Origin: Bacteroidales bacterium
GTDB lineage: Bacteria > Bacteroidota > Bacteroidia > Bacteroidales > UBA932
DNA length: 64,000 nt
Assembly (NCBI GenBank): GCA_016287075.1
Contig: JAEEVC010000006.1
Span: 1-64,000 of the forward strand
Direction of reading: 5' to 3'
Shown here: one piece after another, positions 26,784 through 35,739 of the stretch
Layout: each line of letters begins with the position of its first letter
Numbering within the stretch: position 1 is the first letter of the stretch
Notes under the pieces: generated by a model
Seen by the model: the letters and a program-made list of their open reading frames with translations, nothing else
The model's database searches: none
What the model was told of the DNA's origin: nothing
Program-made: the position numbers and the translations under genes

Positions 26784-29700
26784 ATGAAACGTTTCCACAT
26801 TCTGATCCTTGCCGTCGCCGCGATGGTCGCAGCGGTGGCCTGCGGGCCGAAGAAGGCCGCACCCGTGATTCCCGATACCGCGTATGCGGAATATGTCAAA
26901 GCCTATACGGGCGGGACGGTGTCCAGCCGCTCGGTCATCCGCGTGGACCTGGTCGAGGCCGTACCGGAGGAGGCGCGGTCCGCCGAAGGGCTGTTCCAGT
27001 TTTCGCCGTCCCTGAAGGGAACCGTACGGTGGGCCGACGACCACACGGTCGAATTCCTGCCGGACGAAGGCGCCCTCACCAACGGCACCGCCTACAACTG
27101 CACCTTCAAGCTCGGGAAGGTGGCGGAAGTCAAGGATAAGGAACTCAAGGACTTCCGCTTTGGCTTCAGCGTAGCCAAACGGCAGGCCGGCATCACGGTG
27201 GACGAGATTACGATCCCCTCCGGCAAGACCGAGGCCCTGGTCAAGGGAACGCTGACCTTCAGCGAGCCGGTCGCGCGGGAGGATGCCGTCCGGATGTTCC
27301 GCTGCGAGTATCCCTACGGCTCGACCGTGGTCAACCTTTCCGACGGGACGGAGAGTTTCCGCTTCGAGGTGGCCGGTGTCTCGCGCAGCGAGATGGACCG
27401 GACGATCCGCTTCCGGCTGGAGGGAGACGATTTCGAATGCACGCCGGTGGAGGCCGTCATTCCCGCACAGACGGATTTCCGCATCCTGTCGGCCCGGTAT
27501 GTCGATGAGGACAATCCCTGCATCGAGGTCCAGTTCAGCGAGGCGCTTTCCCCGAAGGCGGCCGAGAAGGGCCATATCACCCTCGACGGGGTGGTCCGCT
27601 ACCATGTCAGCGTGAGCGACAACATCGCCCGCGCCTGGTTCGAAGGCAAGAAGGCCGACGAAATCACCGTGACCGTCCACCGGACCATCCAGAGCGCCGA
27701 AGGCGTGCGCCTCGGAACCGACTGGAGCAGCCGCTTTGCGGGCAGTGAGATCAAGCCGGCCGTCATCCTGCCGGTCCAGGGCAATATCCTCCCGGACAAG
27801 GCCCGCCTCATCCTCCCCTTCCGCAGCGCCAACCTGCGCGCGGTGGACCTGCGGGTCATCCGGATCTATGAAAGCAACATCCTGATGTTCCTCCAGGACA
27901 ACGACCTGGACGAATCCTCCTCCATCCGCCGCGCCGGCCGCCTGGTCTGCTCCAAGCGGATCGACCTCGCCGGCAACCCCTCGAAGGACCTCCACAAATG
28001 GCAGGACTTCTCCATCGACCTCTCCGGCCTTTTCCGCAAGGAGCCCGGCGCGATCTACCGCATCCACCTGTCCTTCAAGCCGGAATACTCGCTCTACAAC
28101 AAGGACGCCTCGACCCTCTCCCCGATGACCGAGATCTCCGACGGGACGCCGACGCCCGAGGAAATGGCCGTCTGGGATACCCCGGAGACCTATTATTGGG
28201 ACAACTCTTTCGACTGGGACCTGTATGACTGGGACGACCGGGACGACCCGGACACCCCTTCCTATTACATGGAAAGCGACCGTTTCCCGACGGTCAACCT
28301 CCTGACCTCGGACATCGGCCTCGTGGCGAAATACGCCGGCGGCGACCGCATCTGGCTGACCGCCACCGACTTGATCAGCGCGAAGCCGCTCGCAGGGGCG
28401 ACCCTCGACGTGTATAACTTCCAGCTGCAGAAGATCGCCTCCGGCAAGAGCGACGGCGAAGGCATGGCCGAACTCGCCGTCGATGGACGGCCGTTCGCCG
28501 TCGTCGCCCGCAGCGGGAACAGCACCAGCTACCTCAAGGTCACGGACGCGAACGAAAAGTCCCTCAGCCGTTTCGATGTCGGCGGAAAGCGGCTCACCGG
28601 CGGACTGAAGGGATTCATTTACGGCGAACGCGGCGTCTGGCGTCCGGGCGACACCCTCCACGTCACCCTGCTTGTCTCCGACCGGGACAAGCCCCTCCCC
28701 GCCGGCCATCCCGCCACCCTTGAACTCTACACGCCGGAAGGCCAGTTCCACTCCCGGAAGACGGCGGTCGGCCAGGACGGTTTCTTCACCTTCCACATCC
28801 CGACGGCCGCGCAGGATCCGACCGGCTTCTGGAACGCCTATGTCAAGGTCGGCGGCGTCTCGTTCCACAAGAGCCTCCACCTCGAGACCATCAAGCCGAA
28901 CCGTCTGAAAATCAACACGGAATTCGGCGTCAAGACACTGGAGGCCGGGACGAAACTGCCCGTCTCCGTCAATGCCGCCTGGCTGACCGGCGCCCCCGCA
29001 TCCGGTCTCAAGGCCCATGCGACGATGACCCTCTCTTCCCGCACGACCACGTTCCAGGGATTCGACGGCTACATCTTCCGCAATCCCGCCTCCACCTTCG
29101 CACGGAGCGAAACCGAACTCTACCGGACCAAACTCGATGAGAATGGCGAGGCCACCGTCGAGGTGAGCCTGCCGGATGCGGAGAATGCGCCCGGCATGCT
29201 TACCGCCTTCGTCGTATCGACGGTCGAGGAGAACGGCGGCGACGAGAGCTTTACCACGGCCACCCTCCCCTATTCCCCGTTCCAGGCCTATGTGGGCGTC
29301 AAATTCCCGGAAGGGGACTACCTGGAGACCGACCGGGACAACAAGGTCCAGATCGCGGTCGTGAATGCGGCCGGGAAGCGCGTAGGCGGCCATCCGCTGG
29401 AATACCGCGTCTTCAAGCTCGACTGGCGCTGGTGGTGGGAAAGCCGCCGCGAGGAACTGGATTCCTATGTGAACGGCAGCGATGCCGAGCCGATCCTCTC
29501 CGGCACGCTGACCTCCTCCGCCAGCAAGGACGTCTCCTTCACCATCCGGGTCGATTACCCGACCTGGGGCCGCTACCTGGTCCTTGTCCGCGACACGGAA
29601 AGCGGCCATGTCTCCGGTGATATCGTCACCATCGACTGGCCCGCCACCCGCGGACGCGCCGACCGCCGCGACCCGGAGGCGCTGACCATGCTGACCTTCT

Positions 29701-32225
29701 CCTCCGACAAGGAGGCCTATGAGGCCGGCGAGGTTGCCACGGTGTACATCCCCGCTGCGGCAGGCGGCCGCGCGCTCGTCTCGCTGGAGAACGGCAGCCG
29801 CGTCCTCTCCCGCCAGTGGGTATCCACTTCGGCCGGCGGCGACACGGCGGTCCGGATCCCCATAACGAAGGAAATGGCCCCGAATTTCTATGTCCACATC
29901 ACCCTCATCCAGCCGTACGGATCGGCCGCCAACGACCTGCCGCTGCGCCTTTACGGCGTCAAGCGCATCGCGGTGACCAACCCGGCCTCGCACCTGGAGC
30001 CGGTCATCAAGATGGAGGCCAGCATCCATCCGGAGGAACCTTTCACCGTCCAGGTCAGCGAGAAATCCGGCCGGGAGATGACCTATACCCTGGCCATCGT
30101 GGACGAAGGCCTGCTCGACCTGACGGGCTTCAAGACCCCGCAGCCCTGGTCGGCGATGTATGAGACGGAAGCGCTCGGCGTGCGGACCTGGGACCTCTTC
30201 GACGAGGTCATCGGCGCCTTCAGCGGCCGTTTCTCCCCCGTCGCCAGCATCGGCGGCGACCAGGAGAACATCGTCGCGGCCAAGAAGGACAACCGCTTCA
30301 ACCCGGTCGTCAAGTTCCTCGGACCTTTCACCCTGAAGAAAGGCTCCTTCACCCATAAGATCACGCTTCCGATGTATGTCGGCAGCGTGCGTGTGATGGT
30401 TGTCGCCGGGCATGACGGCGCGTATGGCGCCACGGACAAGACCGTGGCGGTCAAGGCACCGCTGATGGTCCTCAGCACGCTGCCGAGGACGGTTTCCGAA
30501 GGCGAGGCTTTCACCCTGCCGGTCAATGTGTTCGCGATGGAAGACGATGTCCGCGACGTGACCGTCCGCATCGCGGCGGAAGGCCCGGTCCGGATCGAAG
30601 GGCCGGCCTCCACCTCCCTCAGTTTCAGCAAGGCCGGCGACAAGGTCGCCCGGTTCCACATCGTCACCACCGGGGAAGGGACGGCGAAGTTTACGGTCAA
30701 TGCCAGCGGCAACGGCCACAAGGCCCATGAGACCGTCGCCCTTTCCGTCGGCAATCCGAACCCGGTGATCCGCCTGACGGCCCGGGAAAAGGTCGATCCC
30801 GGAAAACAGGCCTCCTTCGAGGCCGCGACAGGCGGAACCCTGGAACTGGCCGTCTTCCCTGCCCTGGATGCGGCAGCGGTCGCCTCCTACATGGGTGATT
30901 ACCCGTACGAATGCTCCGAGCAGCTCTCCGCGCGCGGCCTCGCCCTGCTCCACCTGCTCCCGCAGCTGGGCGATGCGGACGCCGCCAAGGCGAAAGAGCG
31001 CATCCCCGCGATCATCTCCAAGCTGTACGCACGGCAGAACGGCGACGGCGGCTTCCTCTACTGGCCGGGCGCCCGTGCCGCCGATCCATGGGTCAGCTCC
31101 ATGGCCGGTGCGTTCCTCAGCGAAGCCAGCGGAAAGGGCTTCCCTGTTGAAAAGGGCGTCCTGCGCGCCTGGACGAAGTATCAGAAGGAACAGTGCCGCA
31201 TTTTCCGCCGCAAGGCCGACGATGCGTTCGGCGAACTGGACGAGGCCTACCGGCTCTATACCCTTGCCGTAGCCGGCTCGCCGGAGGCCGGTTCCATGAA
31301 CCGCCTCAAGGAGACGGCCGGGCTGGGCTACCGCGCCAAATGGGTCCTTGCATCGGCCTATGCCGTCACGGGCAAGGCCCAGATCGCCAAGCAGCTCATC
31401 GGCACGATCACCGACAGTTTCGAGGAATATGCCGCGGGCTATGCCACTTACGGAAGCAGCCTGAGGGACAAAGCCCTCGCACTGGAGGCGCTGGCGCTGA
31501 CCGATGACATCGGCGGCGCCCTGCCGCTGGCGCTGGAGATTTCCGAAAAGGTCAATGCCGGAAGCTATTCGACCCAGGAGGCCGGTTTTGCCGCCGTGGC
31601 GATGGATCGTCTCCACGGCAAGTTCCCGGCGGAGCATGTCGCCGCAGACGTGACCGCTGCCGGCAAGAAACAGGATGTCTCGTCGGCCAAGGCCGTCCTT
31701 TCCCTGCCGGTCCAGGGCGACGTGAACGTGCGGAACACCGGCGCCGGACCGCTCTATGCCACTCTCCTGACGACCGAGCGCAGGCCGGCCGGAACGCCGG
31801 TCCCCGCCCGCGCGGACGGCCTCTCCCTCCGGGTCGCGTACAGTCTCACGGACGGCACACCGGTCAATCCCGCGTCCATCCGACAGGGCACCGAGTTCAC
31901 CGCCAGCGTGACGGTGGCCGGAACGTCCGCCGCCCGGGATTACCGGAACCTGGCGCTCCGGATGAAAGTCCCGTCCGGCTGGGAGATCCTCAACCAGCGG
32001 CTGCTCGGCATCCTCGACGGGGAAATGTATGATTACCAGGACATCCGCGACGACCGCTGCGACTGGTTCTTCGACCTTCCCCACGGAACGGCCAAGACCT
32101 TCCAGATCCGGCTCCGGGCCGCGTATGAGGGCAGTTATGTCCTCCCGGCCGTAACGTGCGAGGCCATGTACGACCCGCACGTGGCCGCGAACACCGCTTC
32201 CGGCAAGGCGGAAGTGGTCCGGTGA
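26784..32225 (+). CDS. Alpha-2-macroglobulin family lipoprotein
   Basis: A 1813-residue bacterial A2M, an envelope protease trap. The signal peptide ends in a lipobox before Cys20 (AVAC). Macroglobulin-like domains fill the N-terminal part. GVWRPGDTLHVTLLVSD (about 613-630) opens the A2M_N-like region. LKKGSFTHKITLPMYVGSVR (about 1185) is typical of the A2M core. YECSEQ holds the thioester Cys1377-x-x-Gln motif at the head of the helical thioester domain, followed by GDGGFLYWPG. The stop overlaps the GTG start of pbpC by 4 bases. A2M-PbpC pairing is known (YfhM-PbpC in E. coli) and is thought to protect the periplasm when the wall is breached. Confidence 0.94.
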   Translation: MKRFHILILAVAAMVAAVACGPKKAAPVIPDTAYAEYVKAYTGGTVSSRSVIRVDLVEAVPEEARSAEGLFQFSPSLKGTVRWADDHTVEFLPDEGALTNGTAYNCTFKLGKVAEVKDKELKDFRFGFSVAKRQAGITVDEITIPSGKTEALVKGTLTFSEPVAREDAVRMFRCEYPYGSTVVNLSDGTESFRFEVAGVSRSEMDRTIRFRLEGDDFECTPVEAVIPAQTDFRILSARYVDEDNPCIEVQFSEALSPKAAEKGHITLDGVVRYHVSVSDNIARAWFEGKKADEITVTVHRTIQSAEGVRLGTDWSSRFAGSEIKPAVILPVQGNILPDKARLILPFRSANLRAVDLRVIRIYESNILMFLQDNDLDESSSIRRAGRLVCSKRIDLAGNPSKDLHKWQDFSIDLSGLFRKEPGAIYRIHLSFKPEYSLYNKDASTLSPMTEISDGTPTPEEMAVWDTPETYYWDNSFDWDLYDWDDRDDPDTPSYYMESDRFPTVNLLTSDIGLVAKYAGGDRIWLTATDLISAKPLAGATLDVYNFQLQKIASGKSDGEGMAELAVDGRPFAVVARSGNSTSYLKVTDANEKSLSRFDVGGKRLTGGLKGFIYGERGVWRPGDTLHVTLLVSDRDKPLPAGHPATLELYTPEGQFHSRKTAVGQDGFFTFHIPTAAQDPTGFWNAYVKVGGVSFHKSLHLETIKPNRLKINTEFGVKTLEAGTKLPVSVNAAWLTGAPASGLKAHATMTLSSRTTTFQGFDGYIFRNPASTFARSETELYRTKLDENGEATVEVSLPDAENAPGMLTAFVVSTVEENGGDESFTTATLPYSPFQAYVGVKFPEGDYLETDRDNKVQIAVVNAAGKRVGGHPLEYRVFKLDWRWWWESRREELDSYVNGSDAEPILSGTLTSSASKDVSFTIRVDYPTWGRYLVLVRDTESGHVSGDIVTIDWPATRGRADRRDPEALTMLTFSSDKEAYEAGEVATVYIPAAAGGRALVSLENGSRVLSRQWVSTSAGGDTAVRIPITKEMAPNFYVHITLIQPYGSAANDLPLRLYGVKRIAVTNPASHLEPVIKMEASIHPEEPFTVQVSEKSGREMTYTLAIVDEGLLDLTGFKTPQPWSAMYETEALGVRTWDLFDEVIGAFSGRFSPVASIGGDQENIVAAKKDNRFNPVVKFLGPFTLKKGSFTHKITLPMYVGSVRVMVVAGHDGAYGATDKTVAVKAPLMVLSTLPRTVSEGEAFTLPVNVFAMEDDVRDVTVRIAAEGPVRIEGPASTSLSFSKAGDKVARFHIVTTGEGTAKFTVNASGNGHKAHETVALSVGNPNPVIRLTAREKVDPGKQASFEAATGGTLELAVFPALDAAAVASYMGDYPYECSEQLSARGLALLHLLPQLGDADAAKAKERIPAIISKLYARQNGDGGFLYWPGARAADPWVSSMAGAFLSEASGKGFPVEKGVLRAWTKYQKEQCRIFRRKADDAFGELDEAYRLYTLAVAGSPEAGSMNRLKETAGLGYRAKWVLASAYAVTGKAQIAKQLIGTITDSFEEYAAGYATYGSSLRDKALALEALALTDDIGGALPLALEISEKVNAGSYSTQEAGFAAVAMDRLHGKFPAEHVAADVTAAGKKQDVSSAKAVLSLPVQGDVNVRNTGAGPLYATLLTTERRPAGTPVPARADGLSLRVAYSLTDGTPVNPASIRQGTEFTASVTVAGTSAARDYRNLALRMKVPSGWEILNQRLLGILDGEMYDYQDIRDDRCDWFFDLPHGTAKTFQIRLRAAYEGSYVLPAVTCEAMYDPHVAANTASGKAEVVR

Positions 32226-34384
32226 CGCGCCGGAGAATCATATTCCTTTCAGGTATGGCCGTCCTTGTGGCGGCCTACCTTTGTTGCCTGCCGAGGGACC
32301 TCTTCAAAGGAGTCCCCTGTTCGACGGTCGTGGAAGATGCCGGCGGGAACCTGCTCGGGGCCCGGATCGCGGCGGACGGGCAATGGCGCTTTCCCCCTTG
32401 CGACAGCATGCCGAAACGGTATGAAACCGCTCTCATCCAATTCGAGGACAGGCACTTCCGCTATCATCCCGGCATCGATCCGGGGGCCATTGCCCGTGCC
32501 CTCGTGCAGAACATCCGCGCGGGGAAAGTGGAGAGCGGCGGCAGCACGCTGACGATGCAGGTCGTCCGTCTGTCGCGCGGCAGGAAGCGGACGCTCTGGC
32601 AGAAGGCCGTGGAGGCCGTCCTCGCGACACGGCTGGAACTGCGCTGCACCAAGGATGAAATCCTCGCGCTCTATGCGTCCTACGCCCCGTTCGGCGGCAA
32701 TGTCGTCGGACTCGAGGCCGCGGCGTGGCGTTATTTCGGGCGCCCTGCGGAGGACCTCTCCTGGGGCGAGGCGGCCACCCTCGCCGTCCTCCCGAACGCC
32801 CCTTCCAGCATCCATCCGGGGAAGCGGCGGGAGGCCCTGCTCGAAAAGCGGAACCGCCTGCTGAAGAGGCTGATGGAACATGGCGACATCGACGAAACCT
32901 CCTACGAACTCGCCTGCGAGGAGCCCTTGCCGGACGCGCCGCATCCGCTGCCTTCCCATGCCCCGCATCTCGTGGCACAGGCGCCGGAGGGTGTCCGTAC
33001 CCGGACCGCCGTGCGGCTGGACCTCCAGCAGGCGGTGGAGACGGTCACGAACCGCTGGTCCGATGAACTCGACCGCAGCGGCATCGCGGACCTTGCCGCC
33101 GTCATTTTCGACCTCCGCACCCGGGAACCCGTCGCCTACATCGGGAACGCCTCCCCGCTCCGTGAAAGGCCGGGAAGCCAAGTCGATATCCTGCGCGCCC
33201 CGCGCTCGACCGGCAGCATCCTGAAGCCCTTCCTCTATGCCGCCGCCCTGCAGGAAGGGACCATCCTCCCGCGCACGCTCCTGCCGGATATCCCCGTGAA
33301 TATCAACGGGTTCTCTCCGCAGAATTTCGACCTGCAGTTTTACGGTGCCGTGCCGGCGGCAGAGGCGCTCGCCCGTTCGCTGAACGTACCCGCCGTCCAT
33401 TTGCTCCGCGCCTACGGCGTTCCGGAGTTCCATGCCCTGCTTCGCCGTTGCGGCATGACGACGCTGACCCATGACGCCGGGCATTACGGCCTCTCGCTGA
33501 TCCTCGGCGGCGGCGAGGGAACCTTGTATGAAATCACTTCCATCTACGCTTCCTTGGCCCGGACCTATCTCGGTATGCAGCAAGAATTTCCGCTGAACGA
33601 CAAGGTGGCCCTCTGGCACACGCTGGAAGCGCTGAAGGCCGTCAACCGGCCCGATGAAATCGACTGGCGGCTGATCACCTCCGTCCGGAAAGCGGCCTGG
33701 AAAACGGGCACCAGCTACGGCTTCCGGGACGCCTGGGCCGTCGGCGTGACCCCGGACTGGGCTGTCGGCGTCTGGGTCGGCAACGCCCTCGGGCAGGGTG
33801 TCCCGGGATTGACCGGCGCCAAGACCGCCGGCCCCGTGCTCTTCGAACTACTCGGCCTGCTGCCCGCCGGGACGGACTGGTTCCCGGAGCCCGATCCCGC
33901 GGAAGGGGTCATGGCGGAAGTCTGCCCTGCATCCGGTCACCTGAAAGGCCTGTACTGCGATGCCTCCGAACGGGTACTGCTGCCGAAAAACGCCCTCCGG
34001 AGCGAGCCCTGTCCCTATCACCGGGAAATCGGCGGGGTCAGCGCCTTCGTCCTTCCGCCCGCCATGGAATGGTACTACAAACCGCATCATCCGGAATACC
34101 GGACGCCCGTCCACACCCCGGACGCCCTCGCGTTCATCTATCCGGAAAGCGGCAGCACGCTGTACATTCCCCGCCAGCTGGACGGTTCCACCCCAGGCAT
34201 CGTGCTGCAGGCCGCCCACCGGGATCCCGCAGCGACCCTCTGGTGGCATCTCGACGACCACTACCTCGGCGAGACGAAGTTCGTCCACAAAATGTCGGTC
34301 AATCCCGCACCGGGACCGCATACGGCGACCCTGGTCGACGCCCAGGGGCGCACGGTCTCGGTACGCTTCACGGTCAGCGAATAA
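32222..34384 (+). CDS. pbpC: Penicillin-binding protein 1C (bifunctional, class A)
   Basis: A 720-residue peptidoglycan synthase. It has an N-terminal membrane anchor (about 5-22) and a glycosyltransferase domain with FEDRHFRYHPGID, GGSTLTMQVVRL and EILALYASYAPFGGN. The transpeptidase domain has Ser332 in STGSILKP, and KTG in WKTGTSYGF. A C-terminal BiPBP_C-like domain spans about 620-720. The chosen GTG start at 32222 overlaps the A2M stop (GTGA), implying coupling; ATG 32255 is a poorer alternative because it would cut the anchor. It belongs to the A2M-linked PBP1C group, not PBP1A/B. Confidence 0.94.
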   Translation: MTRRRIIFLSGMAVLVAAYLCCLPRDLFKGVPCSTVVEDAGGNLLGARIAADGQWRFPPCDSMPKRYETALIQFEDRHFRYHPGIDPGAIARALVQNIRAGKVESGGSTLTMQVVRLSRGRKRTLWQKAVEAVLATRLELRCTKDEILALYASYAPFGGNVVGLEAAAWRYFGRPAEDLSWGEAATLAVLPNAPSSIHPGKRREALLEKRNRLLKRLMEHGDIDETSYELACEEPLPDAPHPLPSHAPHLVAQAPEGVRTRTAVRLDLQQAVETVTNRWSDELDRSGIADLAAVIFDLRTREPVAYIGNASPLRERPGSQVDILRAPRSTGSILKPFLYAAALQEGTILPRTLLPDIPVNINGFSPQNFDLQFYGAVPAAEALARSLNVPAVHLLRAYGVPEFHALLRRCGMTTLTHDAGHYGLSLILGGGEGTLYEITSIYASLARTYLGMQQEFPLNDKVALWHTLEALKAVNRPDEIDWRLITSVRKAAWKTGTSYGFRDAWAVGVTPDWAVGVWVGNALGQGVPGLTGAKTAGPVLFELLGLLPAGTDWFPEPDPAEGVMAEVCPASGHLKGLYCDASERVLLPKNALRSEPCPYHREIGGVSAFVLPPAMEWYYKPHHPEYRTPVHTPDALAFIYPESGSTLYIPRQLDGSTPGIVLQAAHRDPAATLWWHLDDHYLGETKFVHKMSVNPAPGPHTATLVDAQGRTVSVRFTVSE

Positions 34385-34395
34385 GGTTTTTTTCG

Positions 34396-34403
34396 TATCT
34401 TTG
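34396..34403 (+). promoter_or_regulatory. -7 box of the histidine phosphatase gene
   Basis: TATCTTTG lies 12 bases after the pbpC stop and 23 bases before the next ATG. A T-rich stretch (TTTTTTT at 34387-34393) precedes it. Confidence 0.62.
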
Positions 34404-34426
34404 AGACTCCGATCATACCAACATCC

Positions 34427-35713
34427 ATGCAGACAAGACTCCATCGATTCCTGATCCCGGCACTGCTCTTTATCGCTTTGCATGTCACTGCGCAGCCGGC
34501 ATACGAGACGATGTCCTGGGATGAGCTTTCCGGCATCTGTCGGCCGTATCCGGATATCGAGCAGCCGTCGACCGCGCCGCCGAAAGGGTATAAGCCATTC
34601 TATATCAGCCATCTCGGGCGTCACGGGTCCCGCCTCCAGGGCGAAGAACGGATTTACCGGCGGCCGCTCGGCTGGATGGAAAAGGCTGACAGCCTGGGTG
34701 TCCTGACCGCGGAAGGACGGGAGGCGCTCGCCGCCGTGCGGATCCTCGCCGGGGACGCGGAGGGACGCGTCGGCGAACTGAGTCCCGTCGGCGAGCGGGA
34801 GCACCGCCACATCGCAGAACGGATGTTCCGGCATTATCCGCAGGTTTTCCGCAAGCGGGGCGGCATGCAGCCCTTCCTCGACGTGCAGTCTTCCGCCCGG
34901 ATGCGGAGCACCCTGAGCGGAGTATTCGCCGCCGAGCGGCTGAAGGAATGCAATCCCGGCATCCGGGTCACGCGCTGTGCGGCCCCGGGCAACTGGGAAT
35001 GGATCTTCGACCTCAGGGAAAGCGGAATCCTCGGCCGGGAACTCAAGAAACAGGGCTGGTACAGCGAGGACAACATGCATGGCGTACCGCTGGATGCGGG
35101 CCGGGTCAATGCCCGCCTGTTCACCGACGGCGGCGCATTCCTGGGACCGGACAAGGCCTGGATCGCCCTGTTCGACCTCTACCATCTCGCCGCCGATGCA
35201 AAAGCGTCCGGATTCCCGGAACTCAATCTGTTCCAATACCTTGACAAGGAGGATGTCTATCCCATCTGGGAACGGGAGAATGCGCGGTTCTATCTCCGCC
35301 AGTGCAACTCCCTCCCCTACGGCGACCGGATCCTCCGGGACGGGCACAATGTCCTCCGCCGCATCATCGCCGAGGCGGACGCGGTCATCGCCGACGGCAG
35401 CCACGGCGCCCATCTCCGCTATGGCCACGACCAGAACGTCGCCACCCTCGGCGCCCTCATCGGCCTGGAAGGATGCGACGGGCGCGCCGAAGCTTACGGG
35501 GACATCAAGACGGTGTTCCATGACTACGCCATCGTCCCGATGGCCTGCAACATCCAACTCGTCTTCTTCCGGAAGGGCGCCAAGGACCCCGTCCTCGTCA
35601 AGATCCTCCTGAACGAACGGGAGGTCCGCACGTCCCTCCTCCCGGACGAGGGCCCGTTCTACCGCTGGGAGGACCTGCGCACCACATTTGCAAATCTTCT
35701 GCAGAATCCGTAA
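34427..35713 (+). CDS. Histidine acid phosphatase (MINPP/phytase-like), secreted
   Basis: A 428-residue branch-2 histidine phosphatase. The signal peptide (MQTRLHRFLIPALLFIALHVTA) is followed by GRHGSRLQ, with catalytic His66 in R65-H-G-x-R69. The C-terminal proton donor motif is YGHDQNVATLGALIG (about His333). The proximal YISHLGRHGSR setting and length resemble multiple inositol polyphosphate phosphatases of Bacteroidota, which release phosphate from phytate. The exact substrate is not proven. The stop codon is inside a perfect 7-bp inverted repeat just before the next gene. Confidence 0.88.
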   Translation: MQTRLHRFLIPALLFIALHVTAQPAYETMSWDELSGICRPYPDIEQPSTAPPKGYKPFYISHLGRHGSRLQGEERIYRRPLGWMEKADSLGVLTAEGREALAAVRILAGDAEGRVGELSPVGEREHRHIAERMFRHYPQVFRKRGGMQPFLDVQSSARMRSTLSGVFAAERLKECNPGIRVTRCAAPGNWEWIFDLRESGILGRELKKQGWYSEDNMHGVPLDAGRVNARLFTDGGAFLGPDKAWIALFDLYHLAADAKASGFPELNLFQYLDKEDVYPIWERENARFYLRQCNSLPYGDRILRDGHNVLRRIIAEADAVIADGSHGAHLRYGHDQNVATLGALIGLEGCDGRAEAYGDIKTVFHDYAIVPMACNIQLVFFRKGAKDPVLVKILLNEREVRTSLLPDEGPFYRWEDLRTTFANLLQNP

Positions 35714-35722
35714 TTTTACGGA
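35707..35722 (+). promoter_or_regulatory. Perfect palindrome spanning the phosphatase stop codon
   Basis: TCCGTAA-TT-TTACGGA (35707-35722) lies 18 bases before the ATG of the carboxyltransferase gene. It contains TAATTTTA, a poor -7 box. It may be an operator or a small mRNA hairpin. Confidence 0.4.
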
Positions 35723-35739
35723 AAGATTCACACTGAGCC

